Assembly (NCBI GenBank): GCA_963726315.1
Contig: CAVSBZ010000001.1
Location: 310,001 to 374,000, forward strand
Direction: 5' to 3'
From: FEB-25 sp963726315
GTDB taxonomy: Bacteria > Chloroflexota > Anaerolineae > Anaerolineales > UBA4823
Length of the DNA stretch: 64,000 nucleotides
Positions 54,538-62,210 of this stretch are shown piece by piece. Under the pieces are notes generated by a model. That model did no database searches, had not been told where the DNA came from, and was given only the letters and a program-made list of their open reading frames with translations. Numbering within the stretch: position 1 is the stretch's first letter; each line of letters begins with the position of its first letter. Both the position numbers and the translations under genes were made by a program.

Positions 54538-54583
54538 AGACTTTTTCCAATATATTCGCAGAACAGAGATTGATACCTCTTGC

Positions 54584-54603
54584 TATTGCAACTTTTCGCA
54601 ATA
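54584..54603 (-). promoter_or_regulatory. Candidate Fur-family operator
   Basis: The 20-bp sequence TATTGC-N8-GCAATA is a perfect 6-bp inverted repeat, 47 bases upstream of the Fur-family gene and near a TATAAT on the same strand (54619-54626). Position and symmetry suit self-regulation. Not tested. Confidence 0.45.
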
Positions 54604-54644
54604 AGACTATTTCCTCAATTATAATCTGCTTTATAGCCGCTGAT

Positions 54645-54680
54645 AAAAAAAACAAGGCAGAGCCGCGTCTGCCTTGTTTT
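54645..54680 (-). terminator. Intrinsic terminator of the thioredoxin gene
   Basis: A 13-bp perfect stem, aaaacaaggcaga/tctgccttgtttt, loop gccgcg. On the minus strand it is followed by a run of eight U, 23 bases after the trx stop. Confidence 0.85.
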
Positions 54681-54703
54681 ATAATTATTCGCGAATTTAC
54701 TGC

Positions 54704-55027
54704 TTAGATAAAAGAGCCAAATTTCGAAATAATGCGATCCTTGGGCTGATAACCACTCATCCTCTGCGCCACTTTTCCGTTGACAAACAAGATCAAGGTT
54801 GGAACTGCCATCACCCCGTATTGGACGGCGAGATCGCTGTTGTCATCCACATCCAGCTTGACGACCTTCACCTTGCCGTTCCAATCCTGAGATAGCTGCG
54901 TCACTACCGGGTCTAGCATCTTACATGGTCCGCACCAGACGGCGGTAAAGTCAACCAGTACAGGAAGCGGTGATTTGAGAACCTCGGCGTCGAATGATGC
55001 TTCTTCTAATTTTGGGATATTAGCCAT
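54704..55027 (-). CDS. trxA: Thioredoxin
   Basis: The 107-residue protein starts MANIPKLEEASFD, seven bases after GAGGT. It has the active site VWCGPCKM and the cis-Pro AVPTLILF. The longer frame to 55090 adds residues outside the fold and is not used. Confidence 0.95.
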   Translation of the reverse strand: MANIPKLEEASFDAEVLKSPLPVLVDFTAVWCGPCKMLDPVVTQLSQDWNGKVKVVKLDVDDNSDLAVQYGVMAVPTLILFVNGKVAQRMSGYQPKDRIISKFGSFI

Positions 55028-55093
55028 GGAAAATACCTCAATTCGTTCGTGATCATGGTTGATAGTAACAAGGGCAGGGTGAAAAGTCAAGGC

Positions 55094-55122
55094 TTGTAGA
55101 AGCAGTCAGCGCGTGATAGAAT
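55094..55122 (+). promoter_or_regulatory. Promoter of tRNA-Lys
   Basis: TTGTAG at 55094-55099 and TAGAAT at 55117-55122 with a 17-bp spacer and TGA directly before the -10 (extended). Start of transcription would be about 8 bases before the tRNA. Confidence 0.55.
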
Positions 55123-55136
55123 ATTTTTCGCAATCT

Positions 55137-55208
55137 GGGCGTGTAGCTCAATGGCAGAGCAGTAGCCTTTTAAGCTATTGGTTGAGCGTTCGAGCCGCTC
55201 CACGCTCA
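55137..55208 (+). tRNA. tRNA-Lys (anticodon TTT)
   Basis: Acceptor GGGCGTG (55137-55143) pairs with CACGCTC (55201-55207) with one G-U pair. D arm GCTC/GAGC, anticodon stem gtagc/gctat, loop CTTTTAA with anticodon TTT at 55169-55171, T arm gagcg-ttcgagc-cgctc. The discriminator is A (55208) and CCA is not encoded. Its 3' end is the likely integration site of the element to the right. Confidence 0.93.
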
Positions 55209-55384
55209 CTGATTTTGGGCAGAAAGGGCTATAAACACCCGAAAAACAGCACTTTTCTCCCATCCAGACCTGCTGAAAGGCAGGTTTTTGCTTTTAATCC
55301 CCCACTTTGGTCATTATTTCGAAATAGCAAAAACCAGTAAATAAATAGGGAATTCCAATGTATTTTTTTTATTTACTTTACCGC

Positions 55385-55412
55385 CAGTCAACATCAGTCA
55401 ACAGCAGTCAAC
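55385..55412 (+). repeat. Three CAGTCAAC direct repeats, 10-bp period
   Basis: CAGTCAAC starts at 55385, 55395 and 55405, exactly one helical turn apart, in the leader of the integrase gene. The layout suits a recombination or regulator binding array (arm-type sites or an excisionase/HTH operator). Confidence 0.6.
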
Positions 55413-55437
55413 CAAATTAGTAGGAAGGCAGGGTAAT

Positions 55438-56457
55438 ATGGTTAAAAAGAACAAGAGAGAACTGATGATGATCACCTTACAGAAAGCCACCGACTACTAC
55501 CTCGCTACACTTGAAACCGAGGGTAAGAGCCCGCGCTACATTGATTTTCTTAAAACCAGGTTGTGTTACTTCAACCGATATATGCAAGAGACCTATAGTC
55601 AGGATATAAAACTCCAGGAAATTACTGTCGACGATGGCAGAGATTATATGCGCAGTTTGATGGAGCGAACTAAACGCTACAAGGACCATCCCATGCGTAT
55701 GGAGGAAGATGGCAAGCTCAAGGTGCAGTATATTCATGGTTTAGGTCGGGCAGTTCGTTCATTCTCCACCTGGGCTTTTGAGGAAGGGTACATTGAAGAA
55801 AATGTGATGCGTCGGTTGAAACTTCCCCAGTTACCTAACACGAATCCCGAACCGTTATCTGAAGAGGAGATCCAGCGTGTGCTGAAAGCTAGCCTGTATG
55901 AAACCGATGAAAAATTGCGAAATTTTGCAATATTAATGCTATTTTTGGATACTGGAATCCGGTTAGGTGAGCTGGTGAGCTTGAAGCTATCAAAGATTGA
56001 CTTCGCGCTTGGTGAGATGACCGTTTTTGGCAAGGGTAGAAAAGAAAGGAAGGTGCCAATAGGTACCCAGGCGAAAAGAGCATTGATGGATTATGTGACG
56101 ATCCAGCGTCCGAATCCTGTTAATCCCCAGCATGAAGATTTTGTGTTCTTGAATGCAGATGGATTTCCAATCACCCACGATGCTGTTGAAAAAGTGTTTT
56201 TACGGATAAAAAGAGCGGCAGATGTCCCAAAATTTCACCCGCATGTTTGTCGTCATACATTCAGCGTCAGGTACCTGATGAACGGTGGCGATGCCTTTTC
56301 CCTACAAAAGATCTTGGGACACACCTCATTGGAGATGACCCGCAGGTATGTCAACCTTGCCTCCGGGGATGTAAAGGACAAGCACAGGCGGTTCAGTCCA
56401 ATGGATAATCTAAATTTCCAGTCAAACAGGCGTGGAAGACCAAGGCTAAAATCTTGA
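55438..56457 (+). CDS. Tyrosine recombinase / integrase
   Basis: The 339-residue protein has a SAM-like core-binding domain (residues 13-118) and a catalytic domain with Arg175 (DTGIRLGEL), Lys199 (FGKGRKERK), His269 and Arg272 (HPHVCRHTF), His295 (ILGHTSLEM) and Tyr304 (TRRYVNL). The tail ends RRGRPRLKS, an AT-hook-like basic stretch. It lies 229 bases after the tRNA, reading away from it. It would insert and excise the element at the tRNA. Confidence 0.93.
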   Translation: MVKKNKRELMMITLQKATDYYLATLETEGKSPRYIDFLKTRLCYFNRYMQETYSQDIKLQEITVDDGRDYMRSLMERTKRYKDHPMRMEEDGKLKVQYIHGLGRAVRSFSTWAFEEGYIEENVMRRLKLPQLPNTNPEPLSEEEIQRVLKASLYETDEKLRNFAILMLFLDTGIRLGELVSLKLSKIDFALGEMTVFGKGRKERKVPIGTQAKRALMDYVTIQRPNPVNPQHEDFVFLNADGFPITHDAVEKVFLRIKRAADVPKFHPHVCRHTFSVRYLMNGGDAFSLQKILGHTSLEMTRRYVNLASGDVKDKHRRFSPMDNLNFQSNRRGRPRLKS

Positions 56458-56464
56458 GAATTTA

Positions 56465-56773
56465 TCAATTCTGTTGGAGGATTTGTCGATACTCTCTTAA
56501 CGTACCCCTTCCAATAGGTGGATATCCTGCCAAGAGTAAAATCTCATCAACTTCTACTCGTTCCAATCCATAGGCAAAACCTAGGGCGATAATCACATCG
56601 CGATGAGGGCGTCGTGCACCTATCAATATGTAATGGATGTAGGTATGGTCAAGGTCACAAGATTGCGCTACTTCCCGTAAGGAGAGTCCACTTCTGGAGT
56701 GATACTCGTTGAGCAATTCCAGAAATTCCGACTTATTATTTTTCCTTGGAACCACATGACTTATACAATTCAC
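56465..56773 (-). CDS. XRE-type helix-turn-helix protein
   Basis: The 102-residue protein has the HTH pattern LSLREVAQSCDLDHTYIHYILIGARRPHRDVIIAL in the middle. It is the last gene of the minus-strand set and ends eight bases from the integrase end (convergent). The start is a GTG at 56773 or a later one; no good ribosome site supports either. It could regulate the element. Confidence 0.75.
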   Translation of the reverse strand: MNCISHVVPRKNNKSEFLELLNEYHSRSGLSLREVAQSCDLDHTYIHYILIGARRPHRDVIIALGFAYGLERVEVDEILLLAGYPPIGRGTLREYRQILQQN

Positions 56774-56896
56774 AAATATCTCATCGACTCATCTGATTCG
56801 TTTTTTTTGGTAAGTCCTTTGCTTGGTTTTGATTAAGAGACCATGTGATTTCTGATTGTTCGGTATATATCCATTTTGATAGGTCCTTTTAAATAA

Positions 56897-57358
56897 TCAA
56901 TCTTCACCAACCTGCCAGTCGCGCTCTAAGTGATAGATCACTTCAGCAGCATGCTTATAAATAAGGTTGCCCTCTGGATCCAGCTCATCCCAATGATCAT
57001 AAAGACCCAGCTCAAAAAGGCTGATATGTTTAGGAGGCCACAATCCCAATCCGTTGCCTGCATATTCAGCTCCTCGCCTCCATAGATAAACAAGAGGATT
57101 TTCACTAAGGCGGTGTGGGTAGCCAACCCAACGTGGTTCTTTATATGATTTATCTGCTGGAGCCATTGCGCCAATCCAGGAGATTGTTTTTGGGTCAATA
57201 TTGGCAAAAAATAGAGCTCTCTCCAAACAGTAACAGAACGCCCCGAGCATATTTGGATCTGTGGTTTCTAGGAGCTTTTTCGCTTCCAACCGCTTTTTAT
57301 ACTCATCCCAGATTCGCAGGGCAACTGGCTCAGTAAGCCATAAAGGAGGGATGATCAT
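56897..57358 (-). CDS. TerS-like protein (second P27-type, divergent)
   Basis: The 153-residue protein has the P27 small-terminase pattern: PPLWLTEPVALRIWDEYKKR, then LETTDPNMLGAFCYCLERAL, and later SENPLVYLWRRGAEYAGNGLGLWP, where the family has NP...L...LGLTP. The middle is longer than usual and the C-terminal half is its own. It overlaps the upstream TerS-like gene by four bases. Function in packaging is inferred only from the pattern. Confidence 0.55.
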   Translation of the reverse strand: MIIPPLWLTEPVALRIWDEYKKRLEAKKLLETTDPNMLGAFCYCLERALFFANIDPKTISWIGAMAPADKSYKEPRWVGYPHRLSENPLVYLWRRGAEYAGNGLGLWPPKHISLFELGLYDHWDELDPEGNLIYKHAAEVIYHLERDWQVGED

Positions 57359-57789
57359 TCGCCCTCCAATATCGATCGCATCATTTCCATTTCATCAAGC
57401 ATAGGGTCATCTGGTTGTTTTTCATAAAGTGACCTTTTATATGCCAATCTTGCCCGAGCTGGAGCACCCAGGCCCAGCTCATTCGCACAGGCGAGCATCA
57501 CCTTTACCCAATCACGTTGGTCTTTTCCATCAGAATTCTGCAGCTGCTCAACCGCATTGGCATATGCTGCCACAAGATCCTTATCGATGGAATTTAGAAG
57601 ACCGAGTGCCAGGAGACGTTTCTTCGTGAAAGTGAAGATCTTTTTTGCCTCCTCACTTAACCAGGCAGGAGCCTGCATCTTTCCTGGATCTGATGGACGT
57701 AGCTTTTCCTCTGCGTGCCGGCGAGCAGCCCTCTGAGCCTTGGTCAAGTGGCCGACAATATTTTCTTCAAATTTTGGTTGTTCTGGCAT
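57355..57789 (-). CDS. P27-family phage terminase small subunit
   Basis: The 144-residue protein has the family landmarks in order: APAWLSEEAKKIF, LLALGLLNSIDKDLVAAYANAVEQL and ACANELGLGAPARARL (usually LGLTPxxRxR). TerS recognises phage DNA for packaging. AAGGAG lies seven bases before the ATG. No TerL gene follows, which is unusual for a prophage. Confidence 0.8.
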   Translation of the reverse strand: MPEQPKFEENIVGHLTKAQRAARRHAEEKLRPSDPGKMQAPAWLSEEAKKIFTFTKKRLLALGLLNSIDKDLVAAYANAVEQLQNSDGKDQRDWVKVMLACANELGLGAPARARLAYKRSLYEKQPDDPMLDEMEMMRSILEGE

Positions 57790-57918
57790 TCAAGATCTCC
57801 TTAAAAAACCTGATGCAGGAATATTTTTTTCTGAGGCAGGTCCCGCCCGCTCTGCTTTCCCCAGATCCAAAACATTTTGATGGCATACCCCTATAAAATT
57901 GATCAACTTCTTATTCAT
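57790..57918 (-). CDS. 42-residue ORF between nuclease and TerS-like genes
   Basis: ATG at 57918 follows AGGAGG by six bases. The product is MNKKLINFIGVCHQNVL... to a basic end GFLRRS, then TGA at 57790 directly before the TerS-like ATG. It overlaps the end of the nuclease gene by eight bases. Perfect ribosome site and gapless coupling argue for translation; the protein has no known match. Confidence 0.5.
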   Translation of the reverse strand: MNKKLINFIGVCHQNVLDLGKAERAGPASEKNIPASGFLRRS

Positions 57919-58192
57919 ACTCTGCCTCCTGTACGATTGCGAGAGCATCCATGATCGATGTGACCACACCGACCTGGCCTTTCCACCCGCGGATCCAGTG
58001 TTGTTCGCAGGGAGTCAAGTGAGGTGCTCGATTAGCTGCGTTCTTAATCTCAAGAAGATAATTTCGGCCGTGATAACCGATAAGAATATCTGGCGTGCCT
58101 CGCCCAAGCTGCGATAGATCCTGGACAGTGCAACCGATGGAGCGAAGCGCATCGATTATCGATTGTTGATTGAGGTCAGTTCGCCGGTTCAT
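57911..58192 (-). CDS. VRR-NUC-like PD-(D/E)XK nuclease
   Basis: The protein of about 93 residues has the nuclease core SQLGRGTPDILIGYHGRNYLLEIKNA (Asp of PD, then E-x-K) and the later LTPCEQHWIRGWKGQVGVVTS. This pattern is found in small phage nucleases of the VRR-NUC/Holliday-junction-resolvase-like type. The ATG is at 58192. It overlaps the primase gene by 17 bases. Confidence 0.75.
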   Translation of the reverse strand: MNRRTDLNQQSIIDALRSIGCTVQDLSQLGRGTPDILIGYHGRNYLLEIKNAANRAPHLTPCEQHWIRGWKGQVGVVTSIMDALAIVQEAEYE

Positions 58193-60473
58193 CAATTACC
58201 TGCTGTATCTCAATATCCGTTTCTGTATTCAGCTCTGAATCTTTACTCATCTCAATGTAAAGCTCAGCAAATAGCTCATCATGCTCATCTCGTAACCTAG
58301 CAGCACCTACCTCATCCCCCTTCTCATCCAATAATCGTGCTTGCCTGGCCAGTTGATCAGTCCGTGCAGTAATCTCTTCAATCTCATCTTCTGTGAGCGC
58401 GTGAGCGCGTGCACGCGTGATGGAGGGGTAAGAAGACGATATTTTTTCTTTCAATTTCTCAGGGGTAGGCAGGATAGTTTCATCTTCTGGCAATGGATCA
58501 CCAATGACTAAACGGGCTGGTCTACCCTCGCGTTCTTCCAGGTTATTCAGATATTCGTCTGCCACTGCCACTGCTACCCTTCGACTTGCCGCGCTGCGAT
58601 CGATCCCCAACGCCTTCGCAACCTTGGTGATATTCACTGCCTGGTTATTCTTCTCGGTCAATTTTTTTACAGCTTCTACAGTTTCACGGGTCGTCTTGCT
58701 AACCGTCGCCATTACCAGGTCATTGAGCAGGTCAGAGATGAGCTCATACACCGCCTGGTAATCGTCGAGAGTTGCTATGATGCGACCACTATCGGGGTCA
58801 ACGTCCCGGTTCAATTGGTGAAGGATCGCATGTGCGCTGACCAGGTTCAGGATCTGGGTAAAGTCTCGCCTCAACCTGACTGCTCTTGGCTTGATCTCCT
58901 CAGCAAGGGCTGGGGCAAAGAGTATTTTTACACTGTGGTTACCCGTGAGTTCGATCCACTCCTGGAATGCTACCCAGGGTTCCAGGTCCGGTGCGGATGG
59001 TGCTTTGCCATTCTGGCGATCTGCCAGGGTCTTCAAGATGGCGATGGTTTGATCACGATCATCCTTCGAGGTGAGGCTCAACAATCTGGTTTCATTTTCT
59101 GGATGAAGCCTGGCCAATGTCGTCGTGAGTAATACGCCAGTGGGACCCTCCCGTTCAATTAACTTTGGTTGCAAGCCATCCCTTGTCTTCTCTACCGTCT
59201 CATATCGAATTCGTCCTTCGGATAACAGGCTGCGCAGTAAGTAGCTGGCAAAGTCGGAGTTCATCCCTGCGGCCTCAAAAAGGACCAAAAAGCGATGAGC
59301 CAGTGGCTCCTCTGAATATGCTAAAGCCCTTTCACTCATGGATGATAGTGCATAATATGCAGTTGCAGGAAAAAAGGCAAGCACTATCTCGATCTGGAAA
59401 CTCTTCCCGCTCGAGGATGTCCCTTTCACCACGACACTCACTGGTCTGTCCAGGACCCGGCTGGTAAGAGCCAGGTAAAGCAGCTTAGCGTTCTTCATCT
59501 CGCCCACTAACCCGAGTCTCCTGCACACCTTCCAAAACTCACCCAAGATGTCTGGCGATTTCAGCAGCTCGCCGGCTTTACCTGCTGCTTGAATGGTATC
59601 TGCTTTCAGCTTCTCAGATTGGACCTTTGCATAAGGTATGGCATTGGCTTTCAGCACTTCGATTGTTGCGAGGACATCCTCGCCAAATAGGTGGATCTCG
59701 GATATGTCCTTTCTACCGGGAGGGGGAGTGATGATCAACCCGCCTGGGAGATCCTTGCAGATCGAATTGACGAACTTTCCGCCGGCATCATCCGGCTCCT
59801 CCCAGATGTATACGGTATAGCCATCCAGGTAATGAGCGAACTCAGATTTCCAATTGCTAGCGCCTGGAATGCCCAATGCAGAAATTCCGTAAAACCATAG
59901 GGTCTGAGCATCGGACTCCCCTTCTACTAAAAAAATCTCTCTTCTATCCCCACGATCACGCGTGCACGCCTGCACGCACTGACTGAGTTTCCATAGCCCA
60001 TAGGGATAATTCTTCGATCCGCCAATCGACTTCGGTGGCTTGCCATCCTCCCCGCCGATCTTCCAGCGAATCCGATGGGTGAGCTCACTGCCACCCTCAT
60101 CGAAATATGGAATCCGCAAGCAATGCGATCCGTTTTTGGTGATCGTCTTCAGTCCAAGCTCCCTCAGGAAGTCAACTGGCAGCCGTTTATACTTGGCGTA
60201 ATTTTCGAGTGTGGCCGGTAATGAACTAGAATTGTTTTCTCTCGGAATCTCGATGCCAAGTTTCTCAGCCAGCTTTCGTAAACTACCGTTCTCGTTGCAG
60301 GCGAAGCACTTGAATCCCCGGATAGAAACCGAAAAGTTATCCGGGTGATGGTCATCATGGTAGGGGCAAAGCGCCCAATATTCACCGTCAGATGTTGGCC
60401 ACTTGCTATGCGGTGTTAGGTCGTGGTTCAACCGTGCTAATATTTTTTCCAGGAGCTCAGTAGGATTTATCAT
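58176..60473 (-). CDS. Primase-helicase (CHC2 zinc finger, Toprim, P-loop)
   Basis: The 765-residue replication protein has a CHC2-type zinc finger (CPYHDDHH at 36 on, FKCFACN to 60), a Toprim domain (FLVEGESDAQTLWFYG near 181, and EEPDDAG near 225 as the metal part), and a P-loop region with Walker A KGTSSSGKSFQ at about 350-360 and LLTTTLARLHPENETRLLSL further on. The last 150 residues are helical with an HTH (ITKVAKALGIDRSAASRRVA). It would start replication of the element by itself, as a satellite or phage plasmid would. Confidence 0.85.
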   Translation of the reverse strand: MINPTELLEKILARLNHDLTPHSKWPTSDGEYWALCPYHDDHHPDNFSVSIRGFKCFACNENGSLRKLAEKLGIEIPRENNSSSLPATLENYAKYKRLPVDFLRELGLKTITKNGSHCLRIPYFDEGGSELTHRIRWKIGGEDGKPPKSIGGSKNYPYGLWKLSQCVQACTRDRGDRREIFLVEGESDAQTLWFYGISALGIPGASNWKSEFAHYLDGYTVYIWEEPDDAGGKFVNSICKDLPGGLIITPPPGRKDISEIHLFGEDVLATIEVLKANAIPYAKVQSEKLKADTIQAAGKAGELLKSPDILGEFWKVCRRLGLVGEMKNAKLLYLALTSRVLDRPVSVVVKGTSSSGKSFQIEIVLAFFPATAYYALSSMSERALAYSEEPLAHRFLVLFEAAGMNSDFASYLLRSLLSEGRIRYETVEKTRDGLQPKLIEREGPTGVLLTTTLARLHPENETRLLSLTSKDDRDQTIAILKTLADRQNGKAPSAPDLEPWVAFQEWIELTGNHSVKILFAPALAEEIKPRAVRLRRDFTQILNLVSAHAILHQLNRDVDPDSGRIIATLDDYQAVYELISDLLNDLVMATVSKTTRETVEAVKKLTEKNNQAVNITKVAKALGIDRSAASRRVAVAVADEYLNNLEEREGRPARLVIGDPLPEDETILPTPEKLKEKISSSYPSITRARAHALTEDEIEEITARTDQLARQARLLDEKGDEVGAARLRDEHDELFAELYIEMSKDSELNTETDIEIQQVIDEPAN

Positions 60474-60525
60474 TATGCTTTATTGATGTAGGTGGGGGTA
60501 GCCGGGGCTTCCCCCACCAGGAGGA

Positions 60526-60960
60526 TCACCAGGGAATAGCGTCTGCTGTGGGCGGAGGTTCAGGCATAGGGGGTGAATGAACCTCTGCCTTTTGGGGCTG
60601 GAGCCGTTGATTCGGGTATGCTAAAACATTCTCTACTCGATTAAACCTGTTGCCATCAGTACCTAGCTTTACAGACACATCAATCTGGATATCTTTACCG
60701 ATCGCCAACGATGACTTAAAATCTGCTACCGGATTAAATTGTGATCCGAGTGCAGCTGCATACCATTTGTACAACTTGGAGATTTCGGAATAGGTTGTGG
60801 AGGTCCAACCAATGAGCTCAACGTCATCGCTTAATTTGAATCTCCATAACAGTTGCTCTCCGAATTTCCCTTCTGTACGCTCAATGGAATTAATTCGGGC
60901 CTGATAAACACCCTGCTCAACAAGGGTCGTATTTCGTTTTTGGATAACTATTTCGTCCAT
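60526..60960 (-). CDS. SSB-like protein with acidic IPW tip
   Basis: The 144-residue protein starts MDEIVIQKRNTTL, after AGGAG. The beta-rich front (YQARINSIERTEGKFGEQLLWRFKL) and Trp/Tyr strands suit a DUF669-like phage single-strand binding protein, and the end PPPTADAIPW resembles the acidic DDIPF tip by which SSB proteins recruit partners. No proof of DNA binding. It lies between the primase and the RHH-like gene. Confidence 0.6.
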   Translation of the reverse strand: MDEIVIQKRNTTLVEQGVYQARINSIERTEGKFGEQLLWRFKLSDDVELIGWTSTTYSEISKLYKWYAAALGSQFNPVADFKSSLAIGKDIQIDVSVKLGTDGNRFNRVENVLAYPNQRLQPQKAEVHSPPMPEPPPTADAIPW

Positions 60961-60999
60961 TTCATTTTCTCCTATTCTTAAAAATATAGTCAAGATTAA

Positions 61000-61221
61000 T
61001 TAATCGTTGTCTGCAGATATAGTGTTCAGTTGTTTGTCTCGGTCATTATCCATTCCCTTCTCGAGGTTGTAGTAGGCACAGATATTGTTCTTTTGCGCGG
61101 CTTCCAACAGAATTATCCGGATTGCGTCACTCTGAGATCGCTTCATAAGCTCTGCGAGTGCTGAGATCACCCTGCGCTCATCGGGGTTTACCAAAAAAGT
61201 AAAACGTTGAAATCTGGCCAT
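61000..61221 (-). CDS. Small ribbon-helix-helix-like protein
   Basis: The protein of 73 residues from ATG 61221 (MARFQRFTFLVNPDERRVISALAELMKRSQSDAIRIILLEAA) shows a strand followed by two helices, the shape of a CopG/Arc-type DNA-binding protein. A GAGGAG ribosome site is present, but it is buried in the perfect hairpin at 61225-61260. An in-frame ATG pair at 61248 and 61245 lies in the hairpin loop. Confidence 0.6.
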   Translation of the reverse strand: MARFQRFTFLVNPDERRVISALAELMKRSQSDAIRIILLEAAQKNNICAYYNLEKGMDNDRDKQLNTISADND

Positions 61222-61224
61222 AAA

Positions 61225-61260
61225 AATGCTCCTCGGATTTTTCATCATCCGAGGAGCATT
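61225..61260 (-). promoter_or_regulatory. Hairpin that buries the RHH gene ribosome site
   Basis: Arms 61225-61238 and 61247-61260 are exact 14-bp inverted copies with an 8-base loop. The 3' arm on the minus strand holds GAGGAG and is followed by five U and the ATG at 61221, so it can act both as a translation block and as an intrinsic terminator. Confidence 0.7.
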
Positions 61261-61318
61261 CTAAAACCATGTGCAGGTAATTACACTGACAACGATGTTA
61301 TTTATTGTTCATGGTGTG

Positions 61319-62080
61319 TTAGATTTCATCGATTTCATCATCGTCAGAAAAACGACAATTTACTTGCCTGACATATCCATAAGACCAGCCGCTTTTAAGA
61401 GCGACTTCTCTCAATGTGCATTTGAAACCATTCTTCATCATCGCATGATACCACTTGAGCCATTCATCGAGATCTGCACCAGGCTTTCCTTTTCGGGGTG
61501 GTTCTGGAGGTATCGGTTTTTCAGGTTCTGCCGGTTTTTGATTGATCGCTTTGTCGTGGGTGAATTCTCTGGAAATGGACTCGTTTTTCAGTATTAATTG
61601 GTCATAAACGATAGGTCCGAGAAACTCTCTAATCTCGGGTATATCCAATTCCTTCAGAATCATAGGATCTTCGACAATATATGACAGAGCCAATTCTTTT
61701 TCGAAATTCGGATATTTTTCTAAAAATTGGGCAGTGGGCAGACTGTGATAATCACAAGAAACCTGCCTTAAACCTGATAATGCATTATTAATCGTATTGA
61801 TAAAATTGGTCCCAATTTGTGATACTGAAGCAAAAGGAAATACCATATTCTTGAAGGGTTGAGTTAATAATGCTAATGAATTGTTCAAATTAATGCTCAT
61901 TTGAGAGACTGCTTCTACTAGAGTTTTCATTTGAAATTCCACCCGTTCAATCAACTCACTTCCACTACTCAGACCCTCTTTTCTAGCCAATTCGTCAATT
62001 ATTTGAATCGCTGATGGTTCCCCTATTTTGTACTTCTCCCGCAGAGACCACACCGTTTTTGCATCATTAATTCTTATCAT
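61319..62080 (-). CDS. Unknown protein with C-terminal HTH-like end
   Basis: The protein of about 253 residues starts at ATG 62080 (GGAGG six bases away; a TTG just before it is less likely). The front half is helical (LREKYKIGEPSAIQIIDELARKEG), the centre has a Pro-rich linker (PAEPEKPIPPEPPRKGKPG) and the end (ADLDEWLKWYHAMMKNGFKCTLREVALKSGWSYGYVRQ) looks like a helix-turn-helix. First gene of the minus-strand set. Role unknown. Confidence 0.6.
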   Translation of the reverse strand: MIRINDAKTVWSLREKYKIGEPSAIQIIDELARKEGLSSGSELIERVEFQMKTLVEAVSQMSINLNNSLALLTQPFKNMVFPFASVSQIGTNFINTINNALSGLRQVSCDYHSLPTAQFLEKYPNFEKELALSYIVEDPMILKELDIPEIREFLGPIVYDQLILKNESISREFTHDKAINQKPAEPEKPIPPEPPRKGKPGADLDEWLKWYHAMMKNGFKCTLREVALKSGWSYGYVRQVNCRFSDDDEIDEI

Positions 62081-62096
62081 CAACTGCCTCCAATAT

Positions 62097-62120
62097 AAAA
62101 AAACGTTCGCACAGCGAACG
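62097..62120 (-). promoter_or_regulatory. Terminator-like hairpin before the first element gene
   Basis: Perfect 7-bp stem cgttcgc/gcgaacg (62104-62120, loop aca) followed on the minus strand by seven U and then the ribosome site of the 61319-62080 gene. An attenuator is the natural reading. Confidence 0.6.
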
Positions 62121-62134
62121 GCTAAAATATTAGA

Positions 62135-62210
62135 GGTATAATCACCTTACTTGGCCGTCCGTTGGCCGGGTCACCGCTCCGAGTGGTCACACGCTGCGGA
62201 GCTTTTATTA
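62135..62210 (-). promoter_or_regulatory. Structured leader region of the element
   Basis: On the minus strand: gctccg...cggagc closes a stem around gcgtgtgaccact, and ggcc...ggcc occurs just downstream. GC-rich within AT-rich sequence, in the leader of the element's operon. An RNA element or the element's end is possible. No known family is recognised. Confidence 0.35.

Noticed and set aside
62135..62210. tRNA-like or known riboswitch
   Set aside because: No cloverleaf arms or known consensus; only generic stems can be drawn.
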